DNA of 64,000 nucleotides from Amphiura filiformis. Lineage: Eukaryota; Echinodermata; Ophiuroidea; Amphilepidida; Amphiuridae. The stretch spans positions 19,120,029 to 19,184,028 of the forward strand of contig NC_092646.1 of NCBI RefSeq assembly GCF_039555335.1, in the 5' to 3' direction. This document shows positions 50,601 through 62,600 of this stretch, piece after piece (the stretch's first letter is position 1; each line of letters opens with the position of its first letter). The notes under the pieces are model-generated. The model ran no database searches and had not been told where the DNA came from. It saw only the letters and a list, made by a program, of their open reading frames with translations. The position numbers were made by a program, and so were the translations under genes.

Positions 50601-53600
50601 TCCGCTATAGCCGTCATTACATGCACATGTGAACGAACCAACAGTATTGGTACATGAGGCAGCTGAACTGCAGTTGCTTGTATCAGCTGTGCATTCATAC
50701 CAGTATATGAAAGTTTGTGCATTTTCAATTAACAATAACACTTGGGATAGTCGGCAGCCGGCCCATCGTGGGCAAGCAAGTTTGACCAGGCTTTGTAATT
50801 TCGACCGCGTGCATCGTTTTGATTCGCAACTTTTGAAAATGTACCAATTTTCATAGACTGGTATCAAATTGTCATAACAAGATCATGTTTTGGTGTAGGA
50901 CGGATTATATAACTGAGAACTTTCTTTTCTATCTGAGCTGTCTAGTGTTAATAGCATTACCATAGCATGTAAACCCATCTCCACTATAACCGACATTACA
51001 TGCACAAGTAAAAGAACCAACAGTATTGGTGCATGAGGAAGCAGAATGGCAGTCGTCTGTACCAGCTGTGCATTCATCTTCATCTAATAACCGATAAGAT
51101 AAGAAAATAACGTGTTACTTGTAATGAAAGCAATTGATATAAGCTTGCAATACCGTATTGTTTCGTCATCATAGAACTTACGCAGGGGAAATACTTATTT
51201 TTCACCCTACTTGTCTTGTCCCGTGGGTTACATAAATGTGTTTGTAGGGGGGGCTATTTGTGCGACCTGTAGGCTATTTAAGAAGTAATATGACACATAA
51301 TATCTTAGGTCGATTTCAAAACTGTGCAGCAAATAGTGTGTCTGGCTTTAGAATAGTCAGTCCGTTTCACAGCAAATTAAAAGTCAGGAGTAAATTACTA
51401 TCATATACGAATCATTTTATGAATCCTTTATATGCTTTACGCTAGCTAGAGGAACAGTTTGCCTCAACTGTTAAAAAACACCTTCAGCACTTTAGGCAAT
51501 GTGCACTCCCTTTTGTATCTAGGCGGTTATAGACAGATACGAAATCATTATGAATGGCCTGTGACTTAGATCAAAATTATGAAATGAGTTGGTTACCAGC
51601 TTAAGTGGCATATTTTCTAATTTCCTGCAGACGTGAAAGATGAAGGTCGGCCGCCATCAATAATATTTTGGGACATTGATAGGTTTTGATAACACTTTTC
51701 AATCACGACACTAAAAAATTCTCTGGAGCCCCCCGTTAAAAAATATGACCACCCCCTAAAAATCGCTCCAAAATCACCAAAAATATGTTTTAAAAAGCAG
51801 TTTTTCATCGCATTTCCAGGAAATATTGTAGGAAACTCCATAATTCAACAGGTCCCAAACAAATTGGTATTGAAAATACATATATTGGTGAATCTCCTCA
51901 CAAATTTGCAGAAGCCAGCAATTTCATTAAGGTGGATTTTTCATAAACTCAATATAGCCATATTTTCAAAATGTCGAAAATGAGAAAAAATGCAAATTTT
52001 ACCTAATTTCTAACTTAATTATTGCCTTTATTCAGGCTGAGTTTGATATAACCTTTTTAGATAAACATTTCCCATCCTTTGCCTATAGAAAAATGCTTTC
52101 TCTATTGTGGTATCTTTTTCCAATTTTTTTTAAGGGGTCTTTAAAATATTGCATTTTGCATCAGTTCGTAAATCAACAAAATCAAAATGAGCATATTAAT
52201 ATTGTCTAATACTATTTACAATCTGTATTATTCAGAAAGAAAATATTATATAACATCAGTATGTAGATTATTAATAACAACTGAGTACAAGTTTTTACCT
52301 AGAAGTGACTTTTTAATGTCCAAATATCCCATTTTTGGCTGTATTTGGTCAATAATTTACATTCATATGCCTATATACATACGCGCCACCTAACGGCGCG
52401 CTTGATTGTTTGAGACTAAACAACGGCGATATGGCCCAGCGTTTAGGACCGGCTGATTTACGTGAGGATTTCAGTTGGAGAAAAAATGGTATGATGAAGA
52501 AATAGTATAATATCACAAAATGTTCTGGTATAAGCGTGGTTTTCATGAATGAATCCCTAATAAATTAAATTTGATGTGTGAGAATTTGTTAGATTTTACT
52601 ACATCCACTTGGTCCCATTATCATTTGGTACAATAACCATTTGCTTCTATTTACCATTTCGACCAAAACCCAATAGTCTAAGGGACCGTTCACAAACACT
52701 TGTTAGGGGGGGGCCTGATGCCAAAAAATTTCATCGCGAAAATTTTTCGGGCCCGCCTTTACAGACCTCAAAATGTCAGGCCCCCCGTTTTGACATGAAA
52801 ATTATGGGTCAACCCCATAGAAAAGCATATAAATTCAATTTTCACGGGAAAATTTGTGGTCATTTTTTTCAAGGCCCCCCCAGGAGGATCAACATTTTTC
52901 AGGCCCCCACCTTTTTGCATCAGCCCACCCTCCCAACAAGTGTTTGTGAACGGTCCCTAATAACCAAAAAGTCTAAAACCATTTATTCCAATGAACCATT
53001 TGGTCTAATACCCATCTGATCTATAACCATTAAGTCTAATAGCCATTTGGTCTAATATTACCCTTTTGGTATACAAACCATTTGGTCTAACAAGCATTTA
53101 GTCTACTAATTAATTGGTCTACTAACCGATTGGTCTAATCATACTGCAGTTACTGTCCGTTTTCCTATACACAATACACAGTGCTCTTTCCCATTGACGC
53201 GTGACCTCTACAAATAGCCTAAGTTAAAAGTATGGGGATATGCCTAGTTAACGTCGCTGTGTGAAAAATAACCGGCCAATATTAAAAGTACTCTTCTAAA
53301 ATTCTAGACAATATAGTTTTGTAACATGTCCTAAATTTTTAGCTAATTTAGATGTTTGGAAATATGCGTACTTTGGTTTTTAGGAAGGATATGTAAACGA
53401 CAGATAACACCAAAAATATGAAGAAATTATTTCCAAACCGTGTTAAGTCTGCAAACCACCATGTTTCTCATTTTCAAGAACGCTGGTTAACAATAAGCAC
53501 GTATTGTCCCATTTCGTAAACAAAGACCACACAGATTTGTTCTCTAGCGCTCGCTTTATAATCGTTCACCCAACTGAAAGTATAATCCCAGCTCATTGCT

Positions 53601-56600
53601 CCATTGTACGTGTAAAGCAGACATATATGTTGTGTGTATTTAACCAGAGAAGATATGATTTAATCAGTTGAGCTGTTATCTTGGTTTAATAGCTTTTAAT
53701 GGGGTTTAAGTCCTGCAAAGGTCGAGTTGAATTCTACTGTAGACATGACTGCATCATGTAGCACGTGTGAGGCTATGTAGGCGCAATGATGCTACTACAC
53801 ATGATGAGGTCATAGGCCGGGGTTACCGTGGTCGTATAAAAAGCAGGATGCCTTTGCTTGTTTCATAAACAGGGATTATATAAACAGGCCTATAATACAT
53901 GTAGTATTCCAACAGCTTCCAACTCTATGCAAATGACGTAAACAGGCAAACCTATTTTGTTTTAATGTTTGGAGTTGCAGGTAACTCGTACTGGCCAATG
54001 TCCCATGCCTGTGGCACCCCCGGTGATGCATGATGAGTCCAGTGTCGGTTCTATTATTTATATACCTTGTAAAGACCAGAAAAGAAGCACATATAGCCCG
54101 GCAAAATGTCACTTTTAATACATGCAGGCCACATGTCTTCTTCTTATTTTTTTGGTACATTATAAACAATAATAAACAATATTAATTCTGAGAATTCCGA
54201 GGAATAATGCATAAGTTTTGATGAATGTAGTATGTTTATACACATGCTCGTCTCATTTACATATATTTACAGCCCGTAACCAGTTGTAGACGAATTTTTT
54301 GGCAAATACACGACATAGTATTAGACTAAACTGGTTATTAGACCATACGGTTAATAGACCAAACAGTTATTAGGTCAGAAGGTAATTAGGCCAAATTGTT
54401 CATAATAAAATATTAGACCACATGGTTATTAGTCTATATGGTCAGTAGACATACTGGTTATTGGACCAAACAATATTAACTAAATGATTATAGACTATGA
54501 TGATTATTAGACGTGGTAATTAGCCTTTCTGGTACTAGACCTTTTGTATATACAGACTTGATATTTAGTATGGAATATTTTTTTCCAAAATTCCAAGACT
54601 GGTCTGGAAGGTGTCTGCATAAACCGCACAGACTAAATATTAATCAGGGTGTGTCGGGAGATGGTGTAACATAATTTTTTGACAGAAAATGTGCTTTCCA
54701 AATTCCATTAGTTTACATTATGGCGCTCATAATGTAGTGAATTAGTCTAAAATGGCGGTTTTAAGGAGACTGAATTGGATTTTTGTGGGGGTAAAATTTC
54801 TGAATTTGAGCAACATTATTGTCAAATTTATTGAGGTTTAAGGTGATGTTTACTGAACCTTAATACCAATAAGTATTCATTAGAACTGAAATGCACTTGT
54901 AATTTACCCGTTTTGAAAGTGGAAGTAGCTTTAAAAATATGGCTTTTAAAAGTGGTACGCACCCAGCAAGTTTGAATGCCCCCCTGGGGCCAGATGAAAT
55001 GTTATAATCTTACTGTACACAAAGAAGCAGCGTGAGTTCATTGGACAATAACAAAACAATTTTGCATTAAGTCCGAAATTCCAGCCCAGTTCTTGAATTT
55101 TGTGAGAAAATATTCCATACTAAATGTCAAGTCTGTAGATAAAATGGGTATTAGACCAAATGGTATTAGACCAAATGGCAATAGACTTGATACCTGATAA
55201 AGTCCCTGAATGCGTGAGTTTCACACTCAATGAGATATTGAGATATTGTAAACGTACATCATTACATGTACATATTCAGATTCAATTTTAGACCCTGCTT
55301 AAACTACCTGTACATGTTATTTGGTAAATTTGCCTTTGAAAAGAAATGAAAATTCCATTGCATTGGTAGTAGATAATATGATGTATGGTGTGGTGTTTGT
55401 TTTGTTTTGTTATAAATGTTTTTTTAACTACAGATTAGTCTATTTTATTTAAAATATGATTTATTACCTAAACAGTGTAATGTTTGTTGCAAATTCCACT
55501 TTCGAAAATATGTTAAAAGACACAAATTCCTTGGAAAAAACAAATTCCATTAACACAAAACAAACACATTCTGTTATATTTCTAAAATCAGCAATTAAAA
55601 TAATTTATTATCATATCAATCTAGGAAACCCAAGTTTCATATCATTAGTTTGCAGGGAGATTCATATGCAAATTCCATGAAAATTACCAAATTCCACTAT
55701 AATAAACGAGCAAAATCCACTTGAAAATACTTATCAAACTCAAATCAATAATAACCTTGGTTGAGAATTGAAGCCGTATTGTGAATGTAAAATAATTAGT
55801 ATGTTTATACAGTCGAAAACGTTAATTAAGTCTACAAATAAACAAGCAAAAAACGGAAAATCCACCAAAATCAACAAACTCCCCTACAGTATAGGAAAAA
55901 AGTACCACGCTAATTCAAACATATTTCAAAAGTACAACATGTTGGTTATATTATCCAAAAGGTTTGATCCAAAGTTAGCCTGAATATAGCAGAAAATGTG
56001 ATTTGAAAATGTTCTTTTTTCGCTACTTTCAAAATTATGAAAAATCCTGTTTTTGCCCAAATTCCACCATTATTTTACGTAATTATATCAAAAGAATTAT
56101 TTTTTTCTGAATAAGTCATCTTATAAAGCATGGTTCAATTTCAATATGTTCAACTTTCTGTCAGACCCAGGTTATTTCAAAGTACATTTTCATGAGTTCA
56201 AATGTTGGGCATTTTTAAGCCATATCAATTCTGAGGCAGGTCAAAAGAGGGCCAATTTTAGGGGGGTCATGGAATTTCCCCCAGGGGAGTCACCTGATTT
56301 TTTTACTATCATAGTTGTGAACCATCTGACCTAACTAGACTAAGTACCAAATACCATTGGATTTGGCTGACCTTCATCTTTCAGCTTTGTGTACAGGCCA
56401 CATGGTGCTTAGAAAATATGCCACTTAAACGCAAACTTCCCCTGTTTAAATAGCACCAGTTTACTAGCATTCTCTCTTTAAATTACAGTCTTTTGTGGAA
56501 GTGTTGGGTACAGGTCATCATCCTCATCATAATCATCATAATTAACATCACCGTTGCCATCGTCGTCATCATCGTCACAGCATCATGTATAAACAAACTT

Positions 56601-59600
56601 GTTTCTCACCTAAACATGATTGTCCACTTCCTGTATAGCCGGCATTACACGAACACGTAAATGACCCGGCGGTATTAGCACAAGCAGCATTTGTATCACA
56701 GTCATCAGTACTCAAACTGCATTCATTCAAATCTGTACAAAAGTGTATGAAAAGATTTTTCAAACTTTGTAAGATTCGGTTACCAATTGTGACCTAATGC
56801 TAATGCTTAAATTGACATCCTACTTTATACTTTAACAAATGAAAATATCATCAAATGTAAGCACATAATTTCTTAATTTTCTTGATATTTATGTAGTTAT
56901 ATTTTGCCAATATCTTAAATCAAGAAAAATAAGTATAAAAACCTGAACTTGCCGTATGGAACATTTACAATTTATACGATCAATGACTGACGTATAATTT
57001 CTGTTATGGAATACACGTATTCACATGCATGAACATTTTAAATTATTTACAATACACACGATCATTTTCAAAGCTGGATGTCATTTAATTATCAACGTTT
57101 TAACTAAAATGATTCACCAAAGTTATGGTTTACGTCATTGTTAAGACCAAATGTCAATGTAAAATATGTTTTGAAATGTTTAAAAATTCAGTTTGAAAGT
57201 AAATAAATAGAAAATAAATCAATAAATCAATAAATCAATAAATCAATAAATCAATAAATCAATAAATCAATAAATCAATAAATCAAAAATAAATAAATAA
57301 ATAAATAAATATATAAATAAATAAATAAATACATAAATGAATAAATAAATAAATAAACAAACAAACAAACAAACAAACATAAATACCATAAAGCAGTCTT
57401 ACCTGTGCATGACATTCCATCTCCACTATAGCCGGCATTACATGCACATGTGAAAGAACCAACGGTATTAGTGCACGTAGCCCAAACGTGACAGTTGTCA
57501 GTGTTTGCAGTGCATTCATTGATATCTGGTGACATCCAAAACAAACAAACAATCGGACAAATGTCTTTAAAGTAACATTAACCATTCCTCCAATGAAGAA
57601 AAATTATCAGAAAAATATTTTTGGAGGTGTTTTATTTACCGCAATGTACATAAAATGCTGCATTGTATTAAAGGGAGTCTCCGGAAATCATAACATTATG
57701 ATTTTATATTTAAAAAAAATAATTATCAAGCACGAATCACGTGGTTTTATTTTAAAAAACCTACTCATGTTGACCATAAAACGAATAAAAACAGTCGGCT
57801 CTCAACACGCGATATTCAAACTTCCGCGCCGTCAGTTTAAGGGTACTACACCCCTCGATAAAATTGTGTCTATTTTTGCATTTTTCTCAAAAACTAATAA
57901 CACACTGGTAACAAAAGTTATGTGTATTATAGGGGCAAGGAATCCAATTACTACACTGGAATTTCAGTGACCCAAAATAAGCGGTTCGTTATTTATGATA
58001 AAAAATAAGGTACCGCTAGGATGTACCTCATTTCCTATCATATATGCTGAACCGCTTGTCTTGAGTTACTGAAATTTCAGTGTAGTAATTGGATCCCTTG
58101 CCCCAATAATATACATAACTTTTGTTACCAGTGTGTTATTATTTTTTGAGAAAAATGCAAAAATAGTCACAAATTTACCACAGGGTGTAGTACCCCTTAA
58201 TCATAGTGAAATAAGTCATCCACGATCTGATTTCATATAGAAGTGACTTTAGAACAAACTAATTTTTTGATGGATCATGGGTGAAATTTGTTTGTTCATA
58301 TGTTTTATCTTCAGGATTAATGTAAAGGAATTACAAGAAAGGTTGTAGTGATTGATGATCTTACCAACTGGAATGATAAAATGCTAGAATTATAGGGCCG
58401 ATAAATGATCCCTGAGGTACGCCATAATCCACATCTTAAGAATATTACGAGTAAACAATATCCGTATAACAACATTCTTGATACAATATGCGTGCATGTC
58501 TTTTCGGAAGTGTATAGGTGGCATACCTTATTGAAGTGACAATATTTGCCGAGATCCATGTGGATATATAAATAAATCAGAAATTTCTAACTTTGCCTGA
58601 ATCCAATATTGAATATCATCACATCTGACCTCCCATAACAGCTACGTTACTTAAGTGTATCTGCTACGTTACTTACGTGTAGATACTACATTTTTACGTA
58701 GGGCTCAAATCATTGACATGTAAGGACTTGTCTCCCAATGCAAAAGGTGTTCCTGTTACATAACTTATTTGCAAATGACAGATATATATAACTATAGACT
58801 GCACAAAAAAGTAACTCGGCAGTTATACATACGCGTACAGCTTCAGAACTAATAATTGCTTTCACACAATAAATGGCTTATTTACATGCATTTTGATACC
58901 CCATTTGTCCAATGTCGGTCAATATTAACAACACAGTACTGAATGGTGTTTTAAAGAAAAATACCCGAATTTCAAAGTTGCAATTTACAGCGATTAATAG
59001 ATATTATGCAAGTATTGTGGTACGTATATTCCGCTATTAGAGACCTTGCGGAATGAAGTTACTTTAACTTTAACTTTAACGTCTAGAGGATTATAGAGGA
59101 TTATGTATTCAAAACCACTCTGCCATTAAAGCCGCTTGAAGTTAAAGTTAACGCGAGAATCTATAGTGTGCCGTAAATTATGATGAAATACGTCATACTT
59201 TAGAACAATAGTTTGCCTATTTCCTCATAGACTACATAATTACCACTTATGTATTATCTAGTTAATAGACCAATTATTGGAAATCTAATTTGGTTTGGGT
59301 AAAAAACATGCTACATGTTGCTGAAAATTACTGATTGAATTAAATCAAAATAAATTTTGTTCCAAACGTCACACTTGATAAATAATTGTGTGTGTGCTCA
59401 TGACGTACACCAAATCAGCTTGCGGAACCAAGTTTTTGGCTTGACTTCAACGCCAAGGGGATTAAGTTCCCGTAAAATGGTCTGGTTTTACTTGAGCCAG
59501 CAGTGTACGATACTTCTGGAAGAGTAAAGCAGGTGCATAACATTTTTATATATAACATGTCATAGGTTATGCCTGGTAAGAGAGAGAGAGAGAGAGAGAG

Positions 59601-62600
59601 GGGTAGGGAGGAGGAGAGGGAGGGCATTGGAAGTGGACAGGGAGGTGCTTTGCTGGTAGCCAGTGGGGGGCTCCCCCGTGGGACATCTTCTCTTCCTTCT
59701 TGACCCTTCCCTTTTGGATGCTGGCCGCCGTGATATTTTACGCTTTTAGGCCTTTTTCTGCCATTTTAAGCCCATTTTTGTAAAAACGTTTCCCTTTGAG
59801 AATCGGCCCACGCCCTCCTAACAGAAAAACCCTGACAAAATCACTGGGGGGGGAAACAGGAGTGCGAGTGGGTAATTATATGAGGTCAAGTTTGAGAGAG
59901 CGAGTACAGATAGAGGGGAGAAGGAGGGAAAATAAGGAGAATGCAGGAAGGGGAAACAGGAGGGGAAGGGGAGAGAGATTCAGAAGGAGGGAAAGAAATA
60001 AAGAATATGTATTTCATTAGGCTTTGCGAAGTAAATTGGAATATGGAATTGACAAAGCTGACGAGCCTTTATTAAATAATTATATATATATATATAGGCC
60101 TATAACTATCGTAAGAATATTAATTGAAACGTATAGGGCCTAGCTAGTTTCAAAATAATATGATAAGGAGATTAACGCTGGGTCCCGACATAATCCATGT
60201 TGAGTGGTATCGCGAGTTCATTCATGTTTACTCAAACGAAGCTCTTAAGGTAGAGTCTTTTGTCTTGAAGTGGGACTAATAACCATTTGACTAAACAAAA
60301 GAGAGAAATTTGGATGTAGTTGGTAACAAGCTCTTACACATACCCTTCTTTTGAACGCACATTGATACACATGTCCCGAGTTTAAGCAACAAGACGCTGA
60401 TGGTACAGAAACCAATCTGACGTTCGCGTTGAAGTGAATTTGAGCAAGAAATCCAATCAATATTTTTGAAGTTGCCGTTAAAGTTCCAGTAACTTCATTC
60501 CGCAAACTCTCTATTATCTTCGCGCTGACTTCAAATCAATACAAAAAGCTTTTACAAAAACTTTTCAATTCGAGTATTTTTTCTTTCAAAACACTGCTGT
60601 GTTATTAATATTGAAAGAAATGGGCGTAAATAAATAACCCTTCTTTCCATGTTGAAATATTATAAACACAATTATTAGTTCTGAAGCTATAGTTGTATTT
60701 ATAGCAGCTGTATTAGTTTTTGTACGGTCTTTACTAAAATGTCACGCACATACGGAACAAGTTAAATGACCCATATAGTTGTATTGAAAAAAAGTATTGA
60801 AAACCTCGGGCGGCATGTTCATTGATTGAGATCGCAACTCATCTCTTAATGAAGTCTGCTTGGCTTTACACGTCATTGATCAAGTCATAGTATCTCATTT
60901 TAATTAAGTTAATAAAACAATGCATTAAGTGTACCCAAACCCACATAAAATGAATTTGAATAAAAGAATAAGTGTATTATTTTACGCCAAAAATAGTGAT
61001 ACCGCCCGTGTTATATGAGACGACAGATGACGCCAGCGGCTGAAACAATTCTTTTATTCTCAATCATAAACACTTCGATTCAAATTAAAAATATTTATCA
61101 AAAGTATACCATCCATAACAAAGGCAATATAAAAGCAATATATATAATCTAATCTATGTCTGTAAATCAATACCAAAAATCAATACTGATATAAAATTGG
61201 ATCGATTGAGCCCATATTTATTGGTCGAGCTATGAGTTTAAAAATATTGGACGAGACGTAGTCGAGTCCAATATTTTAAAACTCATAGCGAGACCAATAA
61301 ATATTGAGTAAAGCATCAATTTTATCATTATTATGTTTTGGATCCAATATTTTCACACACTTGGATCCATCAAAACATAATAATGTAAAAATGTGGATTC
61401 ATCAAGGTTTTGTTTTTTCAGCAATAGCTCAAAATACAATTGATAGATTAAGAAGACTTTTGTAACTCTCGGTTAACATGGCTAAATAGTTTAAATAAGA
61501 TATAAAGAAGCCAGGAAAAACTACTGACGTATCTAATCACGCTGGGTTTGCGTATTCATTATATGTGACGTGTCATGTCAAAAGGAGACACTTTTGGGCA
61601 GGTTATGAATTTTGAGGTTTTTACATATCTTAAATATAGAGATATTTTGCTTCACAACGCCGTTTTCCCAAATGAATTTGGACATTCCTAAGCAAAGATA
61701 TTGAGTTCGGAAGTTATGGTATTATAAAATTGGAAATTGAGATATCGGCCTTTAAAAATATTATTGACAATGTTGAGAGTGGAATTAACTTGAAAAATGT
61801 CTCAAAAAATACAAGATGCCAGTTACATTCCGGTCTGAAACTATCAGACAATATTTTTAACATTAATAACATCACAAATTAGCAACAAACCCAAATTGTG
61901 AAAAAATCACCCACCAGCAGATTTTTGGCTATTTCTCCATTTACGATCCTGCCCAAAAGTGTCTCCTTTTGACATGATACGTCACATATGGTTAATATTT
62001 AGATTCATGAAAAAGCTTTGACCTAGCACCTAGCGGATACTTGCATTAAATTAAACTTTACAGTCTAATACATTATATTTTGACTGTTTCATTGTTATGC
62101 TTGTTCTGGTGATTGAGTGGGATCCTTCGCAATAGTCTGATGAATGCCGCACTTTTTAAATGCAGCAGACCAACACGATCCCGGGAACACGACCAACAGA
62201 TGCGAGTGAAACATCCAGATTGATAATTCTATAGAATCACGAAGTTGGTTATCCCTGTCTTCTAATTTCGATGCCCCGGCTATGGTTATTAATAATACAG
62301 AAATATGTAAACTTTGTTTGTGTCAAATTCACAACTTGACGCGCGTGTAAATAATTGCAGCTGTAACTCTCACCTGTACACGTGACTCCGTCACCGTCAT
62401 ATCCAGTTATACAGGCACAAGTAAAGCTACCAATCTCATTGGTACATGTTGCCATAGGATGACACATTCCAGGATTAGAAGCACATTCATCTACATCTAA
62501 AAGAAGATGAGTGAGTGGTAAATTGTTATACATGGTATATGTATTAAGAAAATTTCAAATTAAAGAGTCATCAATGGCTAAAAGATTGAGATTTTGGGAG

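Larger units (their letters stand above)
51601..56428. mobile_element. 4.8-kb element with long diverged terminal inverted repeats
   Basis: Ends TTAAGTGGCATATTTTCTAA and TTAGAAAATATGCCACTTAA. Similarity between the two ends continues, diverged, for several hundred bases (for example ATTCAGGCTGAGTTTGAT against the complement of 55960-55990). The interior contains TTAGACCA-word arrays and a Harbinger MITE but no recognisable transposase. It sits between EGF exons 8 and 9. Confidence 0.75.

Noticed and set aside
52609..53019. 136-residue plus-strand frame
   Set aside because: It lies across the Harbinger MITE 52682-52957 and includes both inverted ends; no domain.
53733..53850. TATA-like GTATAAAAAGC with an upstream imperfect palindrome, considered as a promoter
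   Set aside because: No gene follows on either strand; it lies inside the 4.8-kb element and could be chance.
57593..57970. 125-residue plus-strand frame
   Set aside because: Its second half is one arm of the MITE 57837-58200; composition is not protein-like.
59640..59870. Possible hAT element with CAGTGG and CACTG edges
   Set aside because: No matching 8-bp flanks and no clear inverted repeat beyond five bases. A lone CAGTGGCGTAG word at 43448 and a CAGTGGCGGC word at 49079 are likewise only suggestive.
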